Shown: piece by piece, positions 34,299-44,115 of the stretch
Layout of the letters: the number at the start of each line of letters is the position of its first letter
Numbering within the stretch: position 1 is the stretch's first letter
Assembly (NCBI GenBank): GCA_964594635.1
Contig: CAZQMV010000008.1
Coordinates: 1-64,000 of the forward strand
Direction: 5' to 3'
Source of the DNA: Berkiella sp964594635
GTDB taxonomy: Bacteria > Pseudomonadota > Gammaproteobacteria > Berkiellales > Berkiellaceae
DNA length: 64,000 bases
The notes under the pieces: model-generated
Database searches by the model: none
What the model saw: the letters and a program-made list of their open reading frames with translations, nothing else
What the model was told of the DNA's origin: nothing
Translations under genes and position numbers: made by a program

Positions 34299-34922
34299 TC
34301 AACTCCTTTTGCGAAAGCCAAAAGTAACTTTTTTCTCTAAATGCGTATTGGCAACCTGTTGCCAGTACGCCATTCTTTCTTCTGCAAATCTGTGACGATT
34401 AACAGCATTTCTTACTGTCACTTGACTATGTAAAGATAAATCATGCTCTACGTGAAAGCTATTAAGCAAAACAACCCAATCTCCAGTATGTGTTTGGTCA
34501 AAGTGATGAATGACCAAATAATTATTGTCACTTGGTGTAATGGGGGCGTGACCTTTTAACATTCGTTGCAAATTACTTAAGCCATGTTGATCAGTTTCAT
34601 TCACATCATACAAATGACGATTTTCATAGACGACTCTATTTTGAAAAATGATTTTGTCTTGCAGTAATTTATGTCGTGCTAAAAAGGCTCTGCGTTGTAT
34701 CAGGTACTGCTCTTTAATTGCACCTGTGTGATCAAGATGAAATTTGTGATGAGAAACAGGAGTAGTCGTATTAAATTGTCTATCATTGACCGGAAGCTTT
34801 GGGGCATCACGTGTTACTGTCAATCGTTGCATTTGATGACAGAGATTATCCACGGTTGATGATTTTCGTCGACGAGAGGTGGTTTTTGAGAAAATTAAAA
34901 TGCGTTGTGCAGATTGAAGCAT
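34299..34922 (-). CDS. HNH/Endo VII nuclease of LHH type (toxin-like catalytic domain)
   Basis: 207 aa. A basic N-terminus (TTSRRRKSS) precedes residues ~110-185: NLQRMLKGHAPITPSD, the metal-binding pair H139-H140 in YLVIHHFDQTHTG, then VVLLNSFHVEHD. This is the pattern of the LHH nuclease family, N..RM..G.APIG..G..(L/I)HH..Q...G......H..H, usually found at the C-terminus of contact-dependent or polymorphic toxins. Here it is a stand-alone gene without a delivery domain, and the flanking frames are not obvious immunity genes. The start ATG is weak (GGTAAAAT upstream). It may be an orphan toxin tip or a DNA-cleaving effector. Confidence 0.7.
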   Translation of the reverse strand: MLQSAQRILIFSKTTSRRRKSSTVDNLCHQMQRLTVTRDAPKLPVNDRQFNTTTPVSHHKFHLDHTGAIKEQYLIQRRAFLARHKLLQDKIIFQNRVVYENRHLYDVNETDQHGLSNLQRMLKGHAPITPSDNNYLVIHHFDQTHTGDWVVLLNSFHVEHDLSLHSQVTVRNAVNRHRFAEERMAYWQQVANTHLEKKVTFGFRKRS

Positions 34923-35127
34923 ATTTTACCAATTTGATTTTATAATCAACGCACTTTAACAAAAATGTCAGACAAAGTAACGCGTGACCACAATGGTGCT
35001 GTGACTATAGATTAATAAAAGTATCTGATATCCTAGAGACTGTAAAGTAGTTTAACTTAACAATGGGTAAACAGTTGTATTCCCTTGATAGATTAAAAAA
35101 TGATAATAAACACAATAGGTTAGCTCA

Positions 35128-35916
35128 ATGCAATTTTCCATCGAAATAGAAGACTCTGAATTGGCTGTCAAAGGCTTAAGAGCAACTACGCGTTTTTTCG
35201 ATGCTTTAGCCAGCAATCATCAGCTATACAAAAATGTAAATGCGATTGTTACTGGGATCGATTCTCCCTTCCTCAATGTTGCTTATTTAGGTCGTATTGA
35301 TGTAAATGATATGCATGAAATTTGTCAAAATGTCTCAGATTTTTTTAGTCATTACGAAACACCTTGGACGATGGTAGTGACTCCTTTATCATTACCGCTA
35401 AACTTGCCAGAACATTTAGAGCGTGAAAAATTTGGTTTAATTGAATCTGCTCCTTGCATGTACTGCGATTTATCACAAATGGCTCCTTATTTGCCGCATC
35501 CTCAATTGGTAATCGAACAGCTCTTAAGTAGTGATAATTTACTTGATTGGATTAAACCTATTTGTGAAGGTTTTGAAGCAGAAGATGATGGAGAAGAATT
35601 TCGTAAGCTAAACGTTAAAATCTGTGAACAAGAAGGTGTATTAAAGCAATTTGTCGCTTGGTTTGAAGGTGAAGCAGTGACTTCGGGAACATTATTTATC
35701 ATCGACGATGTTGCGATGATACATAATATTGCAACCAAGACGGCAGCACTAAAAAAAGGATTTGGTACCTCATTAACTCAGTATCTAATGAACGTTGCTA
35801 AAGAATTAGGCTATAAGCACTGTTTTTTAGAATCTTCAGAGAGTGGTTATAATATTTACCGCAAGTGTGGGTTCAAAGTGTATGGGGTGAATCATTATTT
35901 TGTTAAAAAGCAATGA
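35128..35916 (+). CDS. GNAT-family N-acetyltransferase (262 aa)
   Basis: The C-terminal ~130 residues form a GNAT fold: ICEGFEAEDDGEEFRKLNVK, then FVAWFEGEAVTSGTLFIIDD, VAMIHNIATKTAALKKGFGT (the acetyl-CoA loop, here KKGFGTSL), and a final YNIYRKCGFKVYG. The N-terminal half is a degenerate second GNAT-like lobe, common in double-domain members. Cytoplasmic; the substrate is unknown. AGGTTAGCTCA precedes the ATG. Confidence 0.85.
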   Translation: MQFSIEIEDSELAVKGLRATTRFFDALASNHQLYKNVNAIVTGIDSPFLNVAYLGRIDVNDMHEICQNVSDFFSHYETPWTMVVTPLSLPLNLPEHLEREKFGLIESAPCMYCDLSQMAPYLPHPQLVIEQLLSSDNLLDWIKPICEGFEAEDDGEEFRKLNVKICEQEGVLKQFVAWFEGEAVTSGTLFIIDDVAMIHNIATKTAALKKGFGTSLTQYLMNVAKELGYKHCFLESSESGYNIYRKCGFKVYGVNHYFVKKQ

Positions 35917-36037
35917 TACTCTTCGCATTTGGCCTGTATGCGCCTGCCTGACGTAGCTCACAGAGCGAAGGCAGATGGATGCTCCCTCGCTCTGTCTTAG
36001 CCCGCCTTCACTAGCGTTGCTAGTTACGGCGAGGTAC

Positions 36038-36069
36038 TGATTCATCTTCGCTTTTGCGAAGATGAATCA
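36038..36069 (-). terminator. Perfect 14-bp hairpin at the end of the 36067-36459 gene
   Basis: TGATTCATCTTCGC / GCGAAGATGAATCA with a TTTT loop; the minus-strand stop codon lies in the stem. There is no T run, so termination is likely but not certain. The 120 bp before it holds further degenerate palindromes (GCCTGCCTGACGTAGC and CGAAGGCAG). Confidence 0.5.
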
Positions 36070-36459
36070 GGCATCTCGCTCTTCGGTTAATTCTCTAAAC
36101 GAACCTGTTATTTGAGCAACCACATTCATGGGGCAGTTTGTTCTAAGGTTCCCAATCACCGATTGCATTTCTGCTGTTTCTTCAGGCCCCAGTGGTTCTG
36201 AAGGCTTTTGGCAAGCTTCATTTTTTGGGTTAGGGTATATTTCATGAAAATAGAATCGATATAAGCGGCTAATCGATTTAACGCAATCAGGAGATAGATT
36301 TTTGTCATCTACCTCTCCCTGTGCAGCATTTGGTGCTGCTCCTGCGACTGCCCCAGCTACCGCTCCTGCCATTGCACCTGCGATCACAGCAGGCAACTGC
36401 TCTGCTGCTTTTACAGAGAGTGATAATAGCATCAGGACGCTTGCACCCATTTTCTTCAT
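36067..36459 (-). CDS. Small secreted protein with Ala/Gly repeat (130 aa)
   Basis: The start at 36459 follows AAAGGAGTTTTTCA and gives a signal peptide (KKMGASVLMLLSLSVKAAEQ); an upstream ATG at 36483 does not. The mature N-terminus is an Ala/Gly/Val repeat (AGAMAGAVAGAVAGAA), possibly membrane-active, then a helical domain with four Cys (SPDCVKSI, EACQKPSEP, RTNCPMNVV and neighbours) suited to disulfides. No family recognised. Confidence 0.7.
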   Translation of the reverse strand: MKKMGASVLMLLSLSVKAAEQLPAVIAGAMAGAVAGAVAGAAPNAAQGEVDDKNLSPDCVKSISRLYRFYFHEIYPNPKNEACQKPSEPLGPEETAEMQSVIGNLRTNCPMNVVAQITGSFRELTEERDA

Positions 36460-36643
36460 TGAAAAACTCCTTTTATACAGCATATTTACTGACTAGATTT
36501 ATAAAATCATTCCTCGCCTAAGATACCGAATATTTGCTTAAGTTGCGAAAAAGATTGGAACTAAAGAACCCTCTTGGCAGTCTTTCTTATAAACCTTGCT
36601 GCAGAGCAACATGTGAAGCTACAAGTATTTCAAAGGAGAGGTT

Positions 36644-39487
36644 ATGGGAAAAGCGCTTGATCAAGAAATTGATAACCAAATTGCCATTATACAAGATTGC
36701 ATTGAAAGCGCCGTAGCGCACTATTTGAAAATTCAAGAAAGAGATATTAGGGGATCTTTTACTTATTCTGCGCCTATTCAATATTACATCCAATCACTTA
36801 AAGAAATTCGGAATACGATCAACCCTGAAAAAAGGTTAGCGCTGTACCGCGAAAAGCTTGGTCCCTTAATTGAACATACAGAAAATAGCTTGGGATCGCT
36901 TGGCGTAGCATTTAATACTGAGAAAATGCGTAGATTTGCATTTTCATCAACACAAAAGGAAACATTGCAGCAAGCCTTGAATGCGCTTGAAGTTGCACAA
37001 GCACAGCGAAATACAATAGCACAACAAGCAAAATTACCTGTCAGCGACACATCAGGAGAAAGAGAATTACCCATTGTGACAGAAGAACAACCTACGATTG
37101 AACGGCTTGTTGATGAAAATGGGCATCCCGTGATGACGGCAAAAATGTTTCAAGAATATGCAAATGCTCGCATTGAAGCAGCACGCGCATTAAATGGCAA
37201 TAAAGAGAAATTAGATAACCTTGCACAAAAAATACCTAAATTATTTCATGAAGATGATTTTGCCGCCTTTAAAGAAGCAAAACAGCGCAAAGAAGAAATG
37301 ATTAAAAAAGCGACCAGATGGTTTAAAGATAAAGAGATTGACAAAGCGACCTATCAATCTTTCTGCATGGAAGCAGAAAGGTTGTATAAAACCGCATTTG
37401 ATAGGGCTTATAACGCTAATATGATCAAGCTTCAACAAGTGAGCCGTGTATTGGCTGATGCTGTCAATCCTAAAAAAGATCCGGTTAGTGTCATTAAAAT
37501 GATCAACAAAAAGGCAGATGATTTACGCGCTCTACAAGCAAGACCCAAACTTTCACACACCTATCAAGCCAAACAGCTCGTTGTAAATAGTTCACATATT
37601 CCTGAAGGGTGGTTAACAAAAGAGCAGCAAGCGTTATATCGACATGTTCATGGTAATGAGCCACCTGCAAATAGGCCTTATACATGCCCAAGTACGATAC
37701 GTGACAAGCGCCAAGTAGGACAAGCAAACGCGGTGCGCACTGAAGTGGCCATTAATGGCAATACGGTTTTTGTGGGCCACCGGCATGGTTCTCCCAGTGT
37801 GTTAAAAATCAATAATGAGATAGAGCGCCAGCATCGTACATTGCAAAATGTCAAACAATCGCTCACGCAAGCAGCACAAGAAAAAATTGCCAAGCTAGGG
37901 GGGGACGATCTGCCTGATCCATTGATAGTTGAAATGTCCACAATGAGTTTACTATCACCTGTGATGAAAGGGGATCTATTCGATCCTATGAAGCAATTCC
38001 GGCAAGTTGATGATTCCAGAAATGCTTATTGGTCATTGCATGGTCGCACCATTCCTCTAGAAGTGACAGGTAGCGATGGAAAACAAAGAACCATAAATGT
38101 GCAATTGGATTCAACGTTTATGAGTATTGGGGTAAATGCTGTAAGGGGGATTGGTACGTCGGCAGCAAGAGAATTGGTACAAAGGGTCAATAACCGTGGT
38201 TTTGATCAACTCATGAACCATTTCTTAAAGCAAACAGACGACATCGCAGACGGACAACTGAAACGTTTAGGTAATCGTTTTAAAGAAATGGAATCGCTAC
38301 CTGCGATAAAGGAATGTAAAGCGAACATTGCTTTATTTAATCGACAAACCTTAAATGATGCTTATGAAAAGCTTGAATATTGTAACCGTGCTTTATCCGA
38401 TCCAGATCATAAAGCCATGGTTAACAGCAAAATCATTAAAAATGAACGCAAAAAGGTTTTGAAAACGATTGAAAGTGAAGAAAAGAAATTAGATAAACTC
38501 TACAGCAAATTAGCAAGTGCTAGGGAAAATGTATATGAAGAGCGCATTAAGGATTTGAAAAATATTTTGGTTGAAATGAAGGCAACCAATAATTATCAAG
38601 GTAATAAAGACTTTCAAAAATTTCAAATATTTGTTGATGCGATCGATATTTACTTTAATCAACCACGTCCTGGATTAAGGCGCTTTCTTGCAGTTAAAAG
38701 TAAAACTCGTGAAAGAAACAAAATCTTAAAGAAAATGGCTAAAGAAGATAGCTGGGACAAGAAGGATATTTTGCGCGAGCAAGCAAATATGCTGTCTGAA
38801 CAAATTGATGCTTTAAATAAATCTAACTATCGATTCCAAGCACGTTTTGCCATGCTTACTTCACATATGGATCAATTTACCGAATGGTTTTGTAAAAGTG
38901 GTGAAGATAGAACAGGGTTGTTAAATGAGCATGTTGAAGCATTTTGCATTTTTATCGAAAAATATGGTTATGCACCAACCTGGGATAATAAAGAGGATTA
39001 CGATAAATTTCATAAATTAATGCCCCTTGTACATAATGGTGCGCCAAATCGTGAAACGAATGGGTATAACGACGACTGTCCGGGTATGAAAGTATCTGAT
39101 CCTGACTTTGATATGCCAACGGTAAGCTATTATACAGATAAAAAAGTAGCAAACATTAGTAAAGCTGCTACAAATATTGCTCCAAGCTTAGGAGAAAAAG
39201 TGAAGCAATTCTTTAGTCGCATCATCGGTGCGGCCTCAACACGTAATGGCACGCTTGCCGCACAATCCCAGATTGATAAAATATCGAGTACTCGGCAGGG
39301 CGTTTATGAATTGGTTGGGCCAAGTGGAAGTGCCTCATTGCCTACAGTAAATACAGAGCCATCACTTATTACGGGTAGTGCTTATACTCCTGGTGCCAAA
39401 GGAAAAGCAGCTAAGGGATCTAAAAGCACAATACCAGGAGACACGAATGCCCCGCAAAAGGGGCATCGTAAAACAACGAAGTTTTGA
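36644..39487 (+). CDS. Putative phosphoinositide phosphatase effector with CX5R motif (947 aa)
   Basis: AAAGGAGAGGTT precedes the ATG. Residues 1-300 are coiled coil and helices. The core resembles SopB/IpgD and Legionella PI-phosphatases: FVGHRHGSPSVLKINNEI near 380, then EMSTMSLLSPVMKGDLFDPM, TFMSIGVNAVRGIG, and the catalytic CX5R as C750-K-S-G-E-D-R756-T-G (the SopB and inositol-4-phosphatase motif is CKS(A/G)KDRT), followed by the later Gly/Asn loop NDDCPGMKV. Such enzymes remove phosphate from host phosphoinositides. Lys is replaced by Glu in the loop, so activity or specificity may differ. The tail (~850-947) is low-complexity. No signal peptide. Confidence 0.7.
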   Translation: MGKALDQEIDNQIAIIQDCIESAVAHYLKIQERDIRGSFTYSAPIQYYIQSLKEIRNTINPEKRLALYREKLGPLIEHTENSLGSLGVAFNTEKMRRFAFSSTQKETLQQALNALEVAQAQRNTIAQQAKLPVSDTSGERELPIVTEEQPTIERLVDENGHPVMTAKMFQEYANARIEAARALNGNKEKLDNLAQKIPKLFHEDDFAAFKEAKQRKEEMIKKATRWFKDKEIDKATYQSFCMEAERLYKTAFDRAYNANMIKLQQVSRVLADAVNPKKDPVSVIKMINKKADDLRALQARPKLSHTYQAKQLVVNSSHIPEGWLTKEQQALYRHVHGNEPPANRPYTCPSTIRDKRQVGQANAVRTEVAINGNTVFVGHRHGSPSVLKINNEIERQHRTLQNVKQSLTQAAQEKIAKLGGDDLPDPLIVEMSTMSLLSPVMKGDLFDPMKQFRQVDDSRNAYWSLHGRTIPLEVTGSDGKQRTINVQLDSTFMSIGVNAVRGIGTSAARELVQRVNNRGFDQLMNHFLKQTDDIADGQLKRLGNRFKEMESLPAIKECKANIALFNRQTLNDAYEKLEYCNRALSDPDHKAMVNSKIIKNERKKVLKTIESEEKKLDKLYSKLASARENVYEERIKDLKNILVEMKATNNYQGNKDFQKFQIFVDAIDIYFNQPRPGLRRFLAVKSKTRERNKILKKMAKEDSWDKKDILREQANMLSEQIDALNKSNYRFQARFAMLTSHMDQFTEWFCKSGEDRTGLLNEHVEAFCIFIEKYGYAPTWDNKEDYDKFHKLMPLVHNGAPNRETNGYNDDCPGMKVSDPDFDMPTVSYYTDKKVANISKAATNIAPSLGEKVKQFFSRIIGAASTRNGTLAAQSQIDKISSTRQGVYELVGPSGSASLPTVNTEPSLITGSAYTPGAKGKAAKGSKSTIPGDTNAPQKGHRKTTKF

Positions 39488-39493
39488 AATAGG

Positions 39494-42400
39494 TTATGCT
39501 CTAGGAGAGTTTTTCATTTTGACATCATTTTCAACGGCAAGATCCTCTTTTAACTTAGTTAATAGGGTTTTGCCTTCTGGCCAGCTCTTGGCAGTTTCTT
39601 TAATCAAGCGGTCTATTGTTGCGTTGCTTGAATTGTCTTTTAAGGCACGAGAAACATAGCCTAATATAGTAATGGCTGCATGTTTATTATACTCCTGAAA
39701 ACTAATATTGAAATCAGTGTTTACTAAAGATACAGGGTTATCAGGTTTTGAGACTTTTATTTCTTTTAAAATGTGTTGTAAGCTGTGACGCCCTTTTTGG
39801 TTTAATTTTGGCGTATCATGAAAAGATTCTAATATAGACTTAGCTTTGTTTGTATCATTTAGAAAATCACTCAACACAACCGGTTCAAAAGCTGGCGACT
39901 TAGCCGATTCTATTGTTCGTGTAGGCAATTCAACAACAGAAGATCCTTTGCGATGCTGACTGATTAACATTGCAGGAGGGTGCTTCTTGTCTTTGTCTTT
40001 GGATAATTCAGCTTTTTTGAATTTACCAGGGGCTTTTTTCAGATCAATTTGATTCTCTTCCAATGCAAGACGTGCAGGAGTGTGAATGCGTGCGTCAGCA
40101 TGTTTTGATGCGTTTCTTAGTTGGTCTTCAATTTTATCCATTTGATCATGAATGCTTATTTGAGTTTTTAAACTATTTGGCCCATAGTGGACAGCTGTTA
40201 ATGAGAGTTTGAGTGCTTTATATTTTTGACTGAGTGTCGGAATGCTATTCATCAAATCAACCAATTTTAGCACTTCAGTAGCCATTTTAGCGATCTTAGC
40301 ATCTGGATTATGCGTTGCTTTGGTTAATCCATGGTAAATTTCATCTGCTTTAGTTGTTAAATGTTTAGCACTATCGTTTTCATCATTTCCTTCGAGATCT
40401 GCTTTCAGTGAAATCACATTATAATACTGATCTAAAGCTGCTTGTACGAATGAAATTGTTTCAGCATTTTCTTCGCCGACGTCTGTCACTAATTGCGCAG
40501 CCCTAACTAATTTCTTAAGTTTTTCGGTTTCGACATGGTTCTTTTGTGCAGCTAGTAATATATTATTAACTAATTTGGCTGCTGCAGCTTTTTCAACAAC
40601 ATTGGCACTATGAGCTTGTTCAATAATGACTTTTAATATTGCTTTATAGGCTCTTTTATTTGTTAAAACTTGCTCTTTGTTTTTAGAGGTCATTTTAATT
40701 TCTAAAAATGAAGGAATTTTTTGATCAGGGAACTTGGCTAATAACTCAACGAGTGTGCTTTTGCGTGAAGTTTCAATAGAGCGTGCACGAAATGCTTTTG
40801 ATCGCTCAAATTGTGCTTCATCATTAATCTTAGCCTTATTGACTCTTGATAAAATAGAAGAGTTTTGTCCTGAAGCGTCCTGTGATCTTGCAATTCTCAT
40901 CATATGGTTAAGCTCAAGATACAAGTCTTTTAATACATCGAGTTTTGCTCTATTAACATCCTTGTGTTCATCTAAATCAGGCATTTTATCATCAGCAAAC
41001 GTCAGATCTGTTGCATACATCCCAAAGAATGGCACAACCGCCTTATGTTTATTCTGTGCTATTTCTGCTCGAAGGTTTTTATAATTACTGTCTGCCTTTA
41101 AAATCTCATTAGCTGAAGCTAAAATTTTCGAAATATCTTTATGTTGTTTGAGATGTTCCAAACGGAAAACAGAGGATTTATTGAAAGCACCTAAAATAGC
41201 AGTTGCTGTCGCATAGTCATTGTCTCTTAATGCTTCTTGCAGTACATTCGCATAAAACAAAGCGATCTGAGTTTGGTGAGGAGTTGATTTAGCTTCAACG
41301 ATATCATTAATAACAAGATTGCTGAGTCTGTCGCAATAGCGTATAAATGCTAAAGCGTGTGTTTTATCCTTTTTGCTTGCTTTATTCCATGCCTGCCCAT
41401 AGAGATCAGTGGCTTTAATATTTGCAAAGTGAGCAAGCGCAATTTTCTTGAAATCGCCAGCAACTATTTTTGCAGCTTGTAAAACCTTCTTGTTATCAAC
41501 GTTTGCAGCAGATAAGTCGGTTTTAACAAATGATTCAACGTCAAAATTGGCTGCTTTATTTTTTGATGGAAGTAGCATTGCTTTGGTTTGCTCTTTTATT
41601 TTTTCTCTCAAATCATCAGCAACTTCAGAGGCTTTTCTGATATGTTCTTCAAATGAGAGTACCTGTTTTCTACGTGCAGGATCGAGTGCTGTATCATCTT
41701 TAATGGTTTTTAATAAATGATTAAATTGTTGCACTACTGCATTATCTTCTGGTGGATTATCTGCAAGATCTGGAAATAGCTCTCTGGCATTATCTACTAA
41801 AATTAATTCATACAATAATATCATCGCATTTGAAAGTAGTTTTTCTTTGAGTACTGGTGAAGTAGATTCTTGATAGAATGTATTAATTTGTGAAAAAATC
41901 TCTTCTGGTTTCATGATGGCAAGCAAACTATGTGCATAATTTGCAATCTCATCTTGAGTGTATTCGGGTGCTTCATTGGCCTTTAATTTAAGTGGATTTT
42001 TAAAGCCTGTTAATAATTGATGAAGAAACTTGTTTTGTGCTTTACCTTGAAGTCCAGCATCTATGAGTGCTTGAGTTGCAGCGGATCGAATGGCAGGATC
42101 AGGATCTTCTGTTAGCTCCATCATTCTTTTGTGTATACCCTCTAGCTTGCGCGTTAATTGATCAACTCCCTGCTGATTAAGTTCAGGGTACTCGCTGTCT
42201 CTTACTTTAAGAGCATAAGCAAGCTTGTCTCTATTTTTGAGATGAGTATGATATGTTTGCACAAAGGTTTTGATAAGATTATTTTTCACAAGCGTGTCAT
42301 CTTGCCATTTTAAAGCACCACCGGATGGCGCATGACTGGATGCACTTGGCATGACTGCTCTTGGGCTTGTTGCTTGTAATAAGGTGGTAATGATTTGTTT

Positions 42401-42805
42401 AATATTAACAGTTGAGACGCCGGTCTTTTGATTGATAATTTTTTTATGATTATTCTCTAGTGCAGCAACAGCTGCTTTTTTTTCACTCTCTGATTTTCCA
42501 TGAAGTTCTTTCAAATACCGCTCGAGGTTTTGCTTATACATCGTTTGCAAAGCGTGTAATACAATGTTTTCTTGGTTTGTTGCAGTCGTTGGGTTTTTAT
42601 CCACTTTTAGGGCTAATTTTCTATTCACAATCGCATTATAGGTCTCGCTGAGCTCGTCTAGCGCCTGTAAAGGATCGGATGCAACCCTTGCTCTAATAGA
42701 ATCGACCAGGTGGCCAAACATTTGCTTTTTGGAAGTATCATCCAGGGTGCTATTAAATCGGAATTGGGACAAGGCTTTTTGCATGCCTTTAATAGAGTTC
42801 GACAT
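39494..42805 (-). CDS. Giant alpha-helical protein, effector-like (1103 aa)
   Basis: The ATG at 42805 lies seven bases after GGAGA; an ATG two codons earlier is too close. Entirely soluble and helical, in repeated ~35-40-residue amphipathic pairs (PAIRSAATQALIDAGLQGKA and VVEKAAAAKLVNNILLAAQ recall HEAT/armadillo repeats). A Pro/Ser-rich linker occurs near 965-1000 (SQHRKGSSVVELPTRT). Composition is Lys/Ala/Leu-rich. No enzyme motif found. Convergent with the CX5R phosphatase gene, six bases apart. Probably a scaffold or binding effector; this is inference. Confidence 0.6.
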   Translation of the reverse strand: MSNSIKGMQKALSQFRFNSTLDDTSKKQMFGHLVDSIRARVASDPLQALDELSETYNAIVNRKLALKVDKNPTTATNQENIVLHALQTMYKQNLERYLKELHGKSESEKKAAVAALENNHKKIINQKTGVSTVNIKQIITTLLQATSPRAVMPSASSHAPSGGALKWQDDTLVKNNLIKTFVQTYHTHLKNRDKLAYALKVRDSEYPELNQQGVDQLTRKLEGIHKRMMELTEDPDPAIRSAATQALIDAGLQGKAQNKFLHQLLTGFKNPLKLKANEAPEYTQDEIANYAHSLLAIMKPEEIFSQINTFYQESTSPVLKEKLLSNAMILLYELILVDNARELFPDLADNPPEDNAVVQQFNHLLKTIKDDTALDPARRKQVLSFEEHIRKASEVADDLREKIKEQTKAMLLPSKNKAANFDVESFVKTDLSAANVDNKKVLQAAKIVAGDFKKIALAHFANIKATDLYGQAWNKASKKDKTHALAFIRYCDRLSNLVINDIVEAKSTPHQTQIALFYANVLQEALRDNDYATATAILGAFNKSSVFRLEHLKQHKDISKILASANEILKADSNYKNLRAEIAQNKHKAVVPFFGMYATDLTFADDKMPDLDEHKDVNRAKLDVLKDLYLELNHMMRIARSQDASGQNSSILSRVNKAKINDEAQFERSKAFRARSIETSRKSTLVELLAKFPDQKIPSFLEIKMTSKNKEQVLTNKRAYKAILKVIIEQAHSANVVEKAAAAKLVNNILLAAQKNHVETEKLKKLVRAAQLVTDVGEENAETISFVQAALDQYYNVISLKADLEGNDENDSAKHLTTKADEIYHGLTKATHNPDAKIAKMATEVLKLVDLMNSIPTLSQKYKALKLSLTAVHYGPNSLKTQISIHDQMDKIEDQLRNASKHADARIHTPARLALEENQIDLKKAPGKFKKAELSKDKDKKHPPAMLISQHRKGSSVVELPTRTIESAKSPAFEPVVLSDFLNDTNKAKSILESFHDTPKLNQKGRHSLQHILKEIKVSKPDNPVSLVNTDFNISFQEYNKHAAITILGYVSRALKDNSSNATIDRLIKETAKSWPEGKTLLTKLKEDLAVENDVKMKNSPRA

Positions 42806-43011
42806 GAACATTCTCCAACTATGGTATACACCTAATATAATATCTTTTAGTGGACTGACACAATGACATAATACCCAGGTGTAGTTACATTTGATGGGAT
42901 TAATTCACAGATATTGTGTGTTGGGGGTACTTTGGGCTTTATTGGGGACAGATTACTCGTTATCATATGGCAGTAATTTGACTTTACCAATTGATGGCTC
43001 GTTTAACCTAT

Positions 43012-44100
43012 ATGAAATTTAATGCTTCCATTCTGGCCTCATTCCTTATGTTGTTTTCCATGGCAAGCGAGCTTCGAGCCGAAATCTCAGAAGTCCCCTC
43101 TGTGCAAGGGACTCAGCCTGTGGCAACCTTGCGAGATGAAACCGAATTTTTCGCTTTTGTAAATGAGACGGGTGGTTATGTCACTAAAAGCATGCATGAG
43201 GAATTCTGGACAATTTTATATGCAAAGTATGACGATCAACAGCGTGCCAAAATCGTTGTCGATGTTCATAATGCGTTGGATATCATTAGGGATTTTCAAT
43301 TTCAGACCTGGGAAAGTGCAAAAGCCAGTTACTTTTCGAAAATAGCGCAAAAGAGCAAAGATTATGAACGCTTGAAAGTACTTTTAGAGAAGCAAAACTC
43401 TCCTTACTTTACACCGCAAGCAGTTATTGAAAATGCTGAAAAAATTATTGAAGCTGCAGCGAATCGTTTTCCCTTAGATCTGGGGGCTGGTAAGTTTTAC
43501 ATTACCCCTGAACTCATCCAAGAAAATACGGTAGGCATTAAAGGCAGTTATGAACGTCTAAAGTTATTATTAACGCCTGAATGGAAAGATGAATTTAAAG
43601 AGTATGTTCTACCTAAAGAACATGTTTCTTTACTATCACTTTATTCACCCGATGAATATCATGAAACTGTCACTCATACCGATGAAAAAATTGATATACA
43701 CATTGCTCAATTGAGCACCGATAAAAGTTCACTTTATGAAATTGGCGCAGTCGATTATCAAAAAGGTGACAAAAAATTCGCTAGTTTCTTACCAGAAGAA
43801 AAAGAAATCTATATTCAAGAATTCGTTAAAGAGCAATTTGCAGGCTACAAGGTTGCAGAACCTATGCTGAGTCGCGGGATGTGGCGTGGTTATTCTTTTG
43901 CCAAAGGTGTTGCAAGCTTGGGTGAATATAATATTATCGTCATGAGCTTTTTTGTTGATGATAAAGCCATTTATTTTAAGTTTATATCTGATAAAAATCT
44001 TTCACTTGCTAGTGCCGACTTTAACGATTTCACCAAGCGTATTCAAATTTTGGAAAAGGATGCCTTAAGTCAGAAAGACTTTGACATCCCCCCCGTTTAG
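43012..44100 (+). CDS. Secreted protein, unknown function (362 aa)
   Basis: From ATG 43012 (KFNASILASFLMLFSMASEL, with cleavage near RA-E) the protein begins with a signal peptide; TTG/ATG codons at 42991-42994 would add a few residues. The mature protein is mixed alpha-beta (LLEKQNSPYFTPQAVIENAE; NIIVMSFFVDDKAIYFKFIS) with no motif I recognise. It lies between two effector-like genes, alone on its strand. Confidence 0.65.
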   Translation: MKFNASILASFLMLFSMASELRAEISEVPSVQGTQPVATLRDETEFFAFVNETGGYVTKSMHEEFWTILYAKYDDQQRAKIVVDVHNALDIIRDFQFQTWESAKASYFSKIAQKSKDYERLKVLLEKQNSPYFTPQAVIENAEKIIEAAANRFPLDLGAGKFYITPELIQENTVGIKGSYERLKLLLTPEWKDEFKEYVLPKEHVSLLSLYSPDEYHETVTHTDEKIDIHIAQLSTDKSSLYEIGAVDYQKGDKKFASFLPEEKEIYIQEFVKEQFAGYKVAEPMLSRGMWRGYSFAKGVASLGEYNIIVMSFFVDDKAIYFKFISDKNLSLASADFNDFTKRIQILEKDALSQKDFDIPPV

Positions 44101-44115
44101 TCTTCGCAGGTGGGA

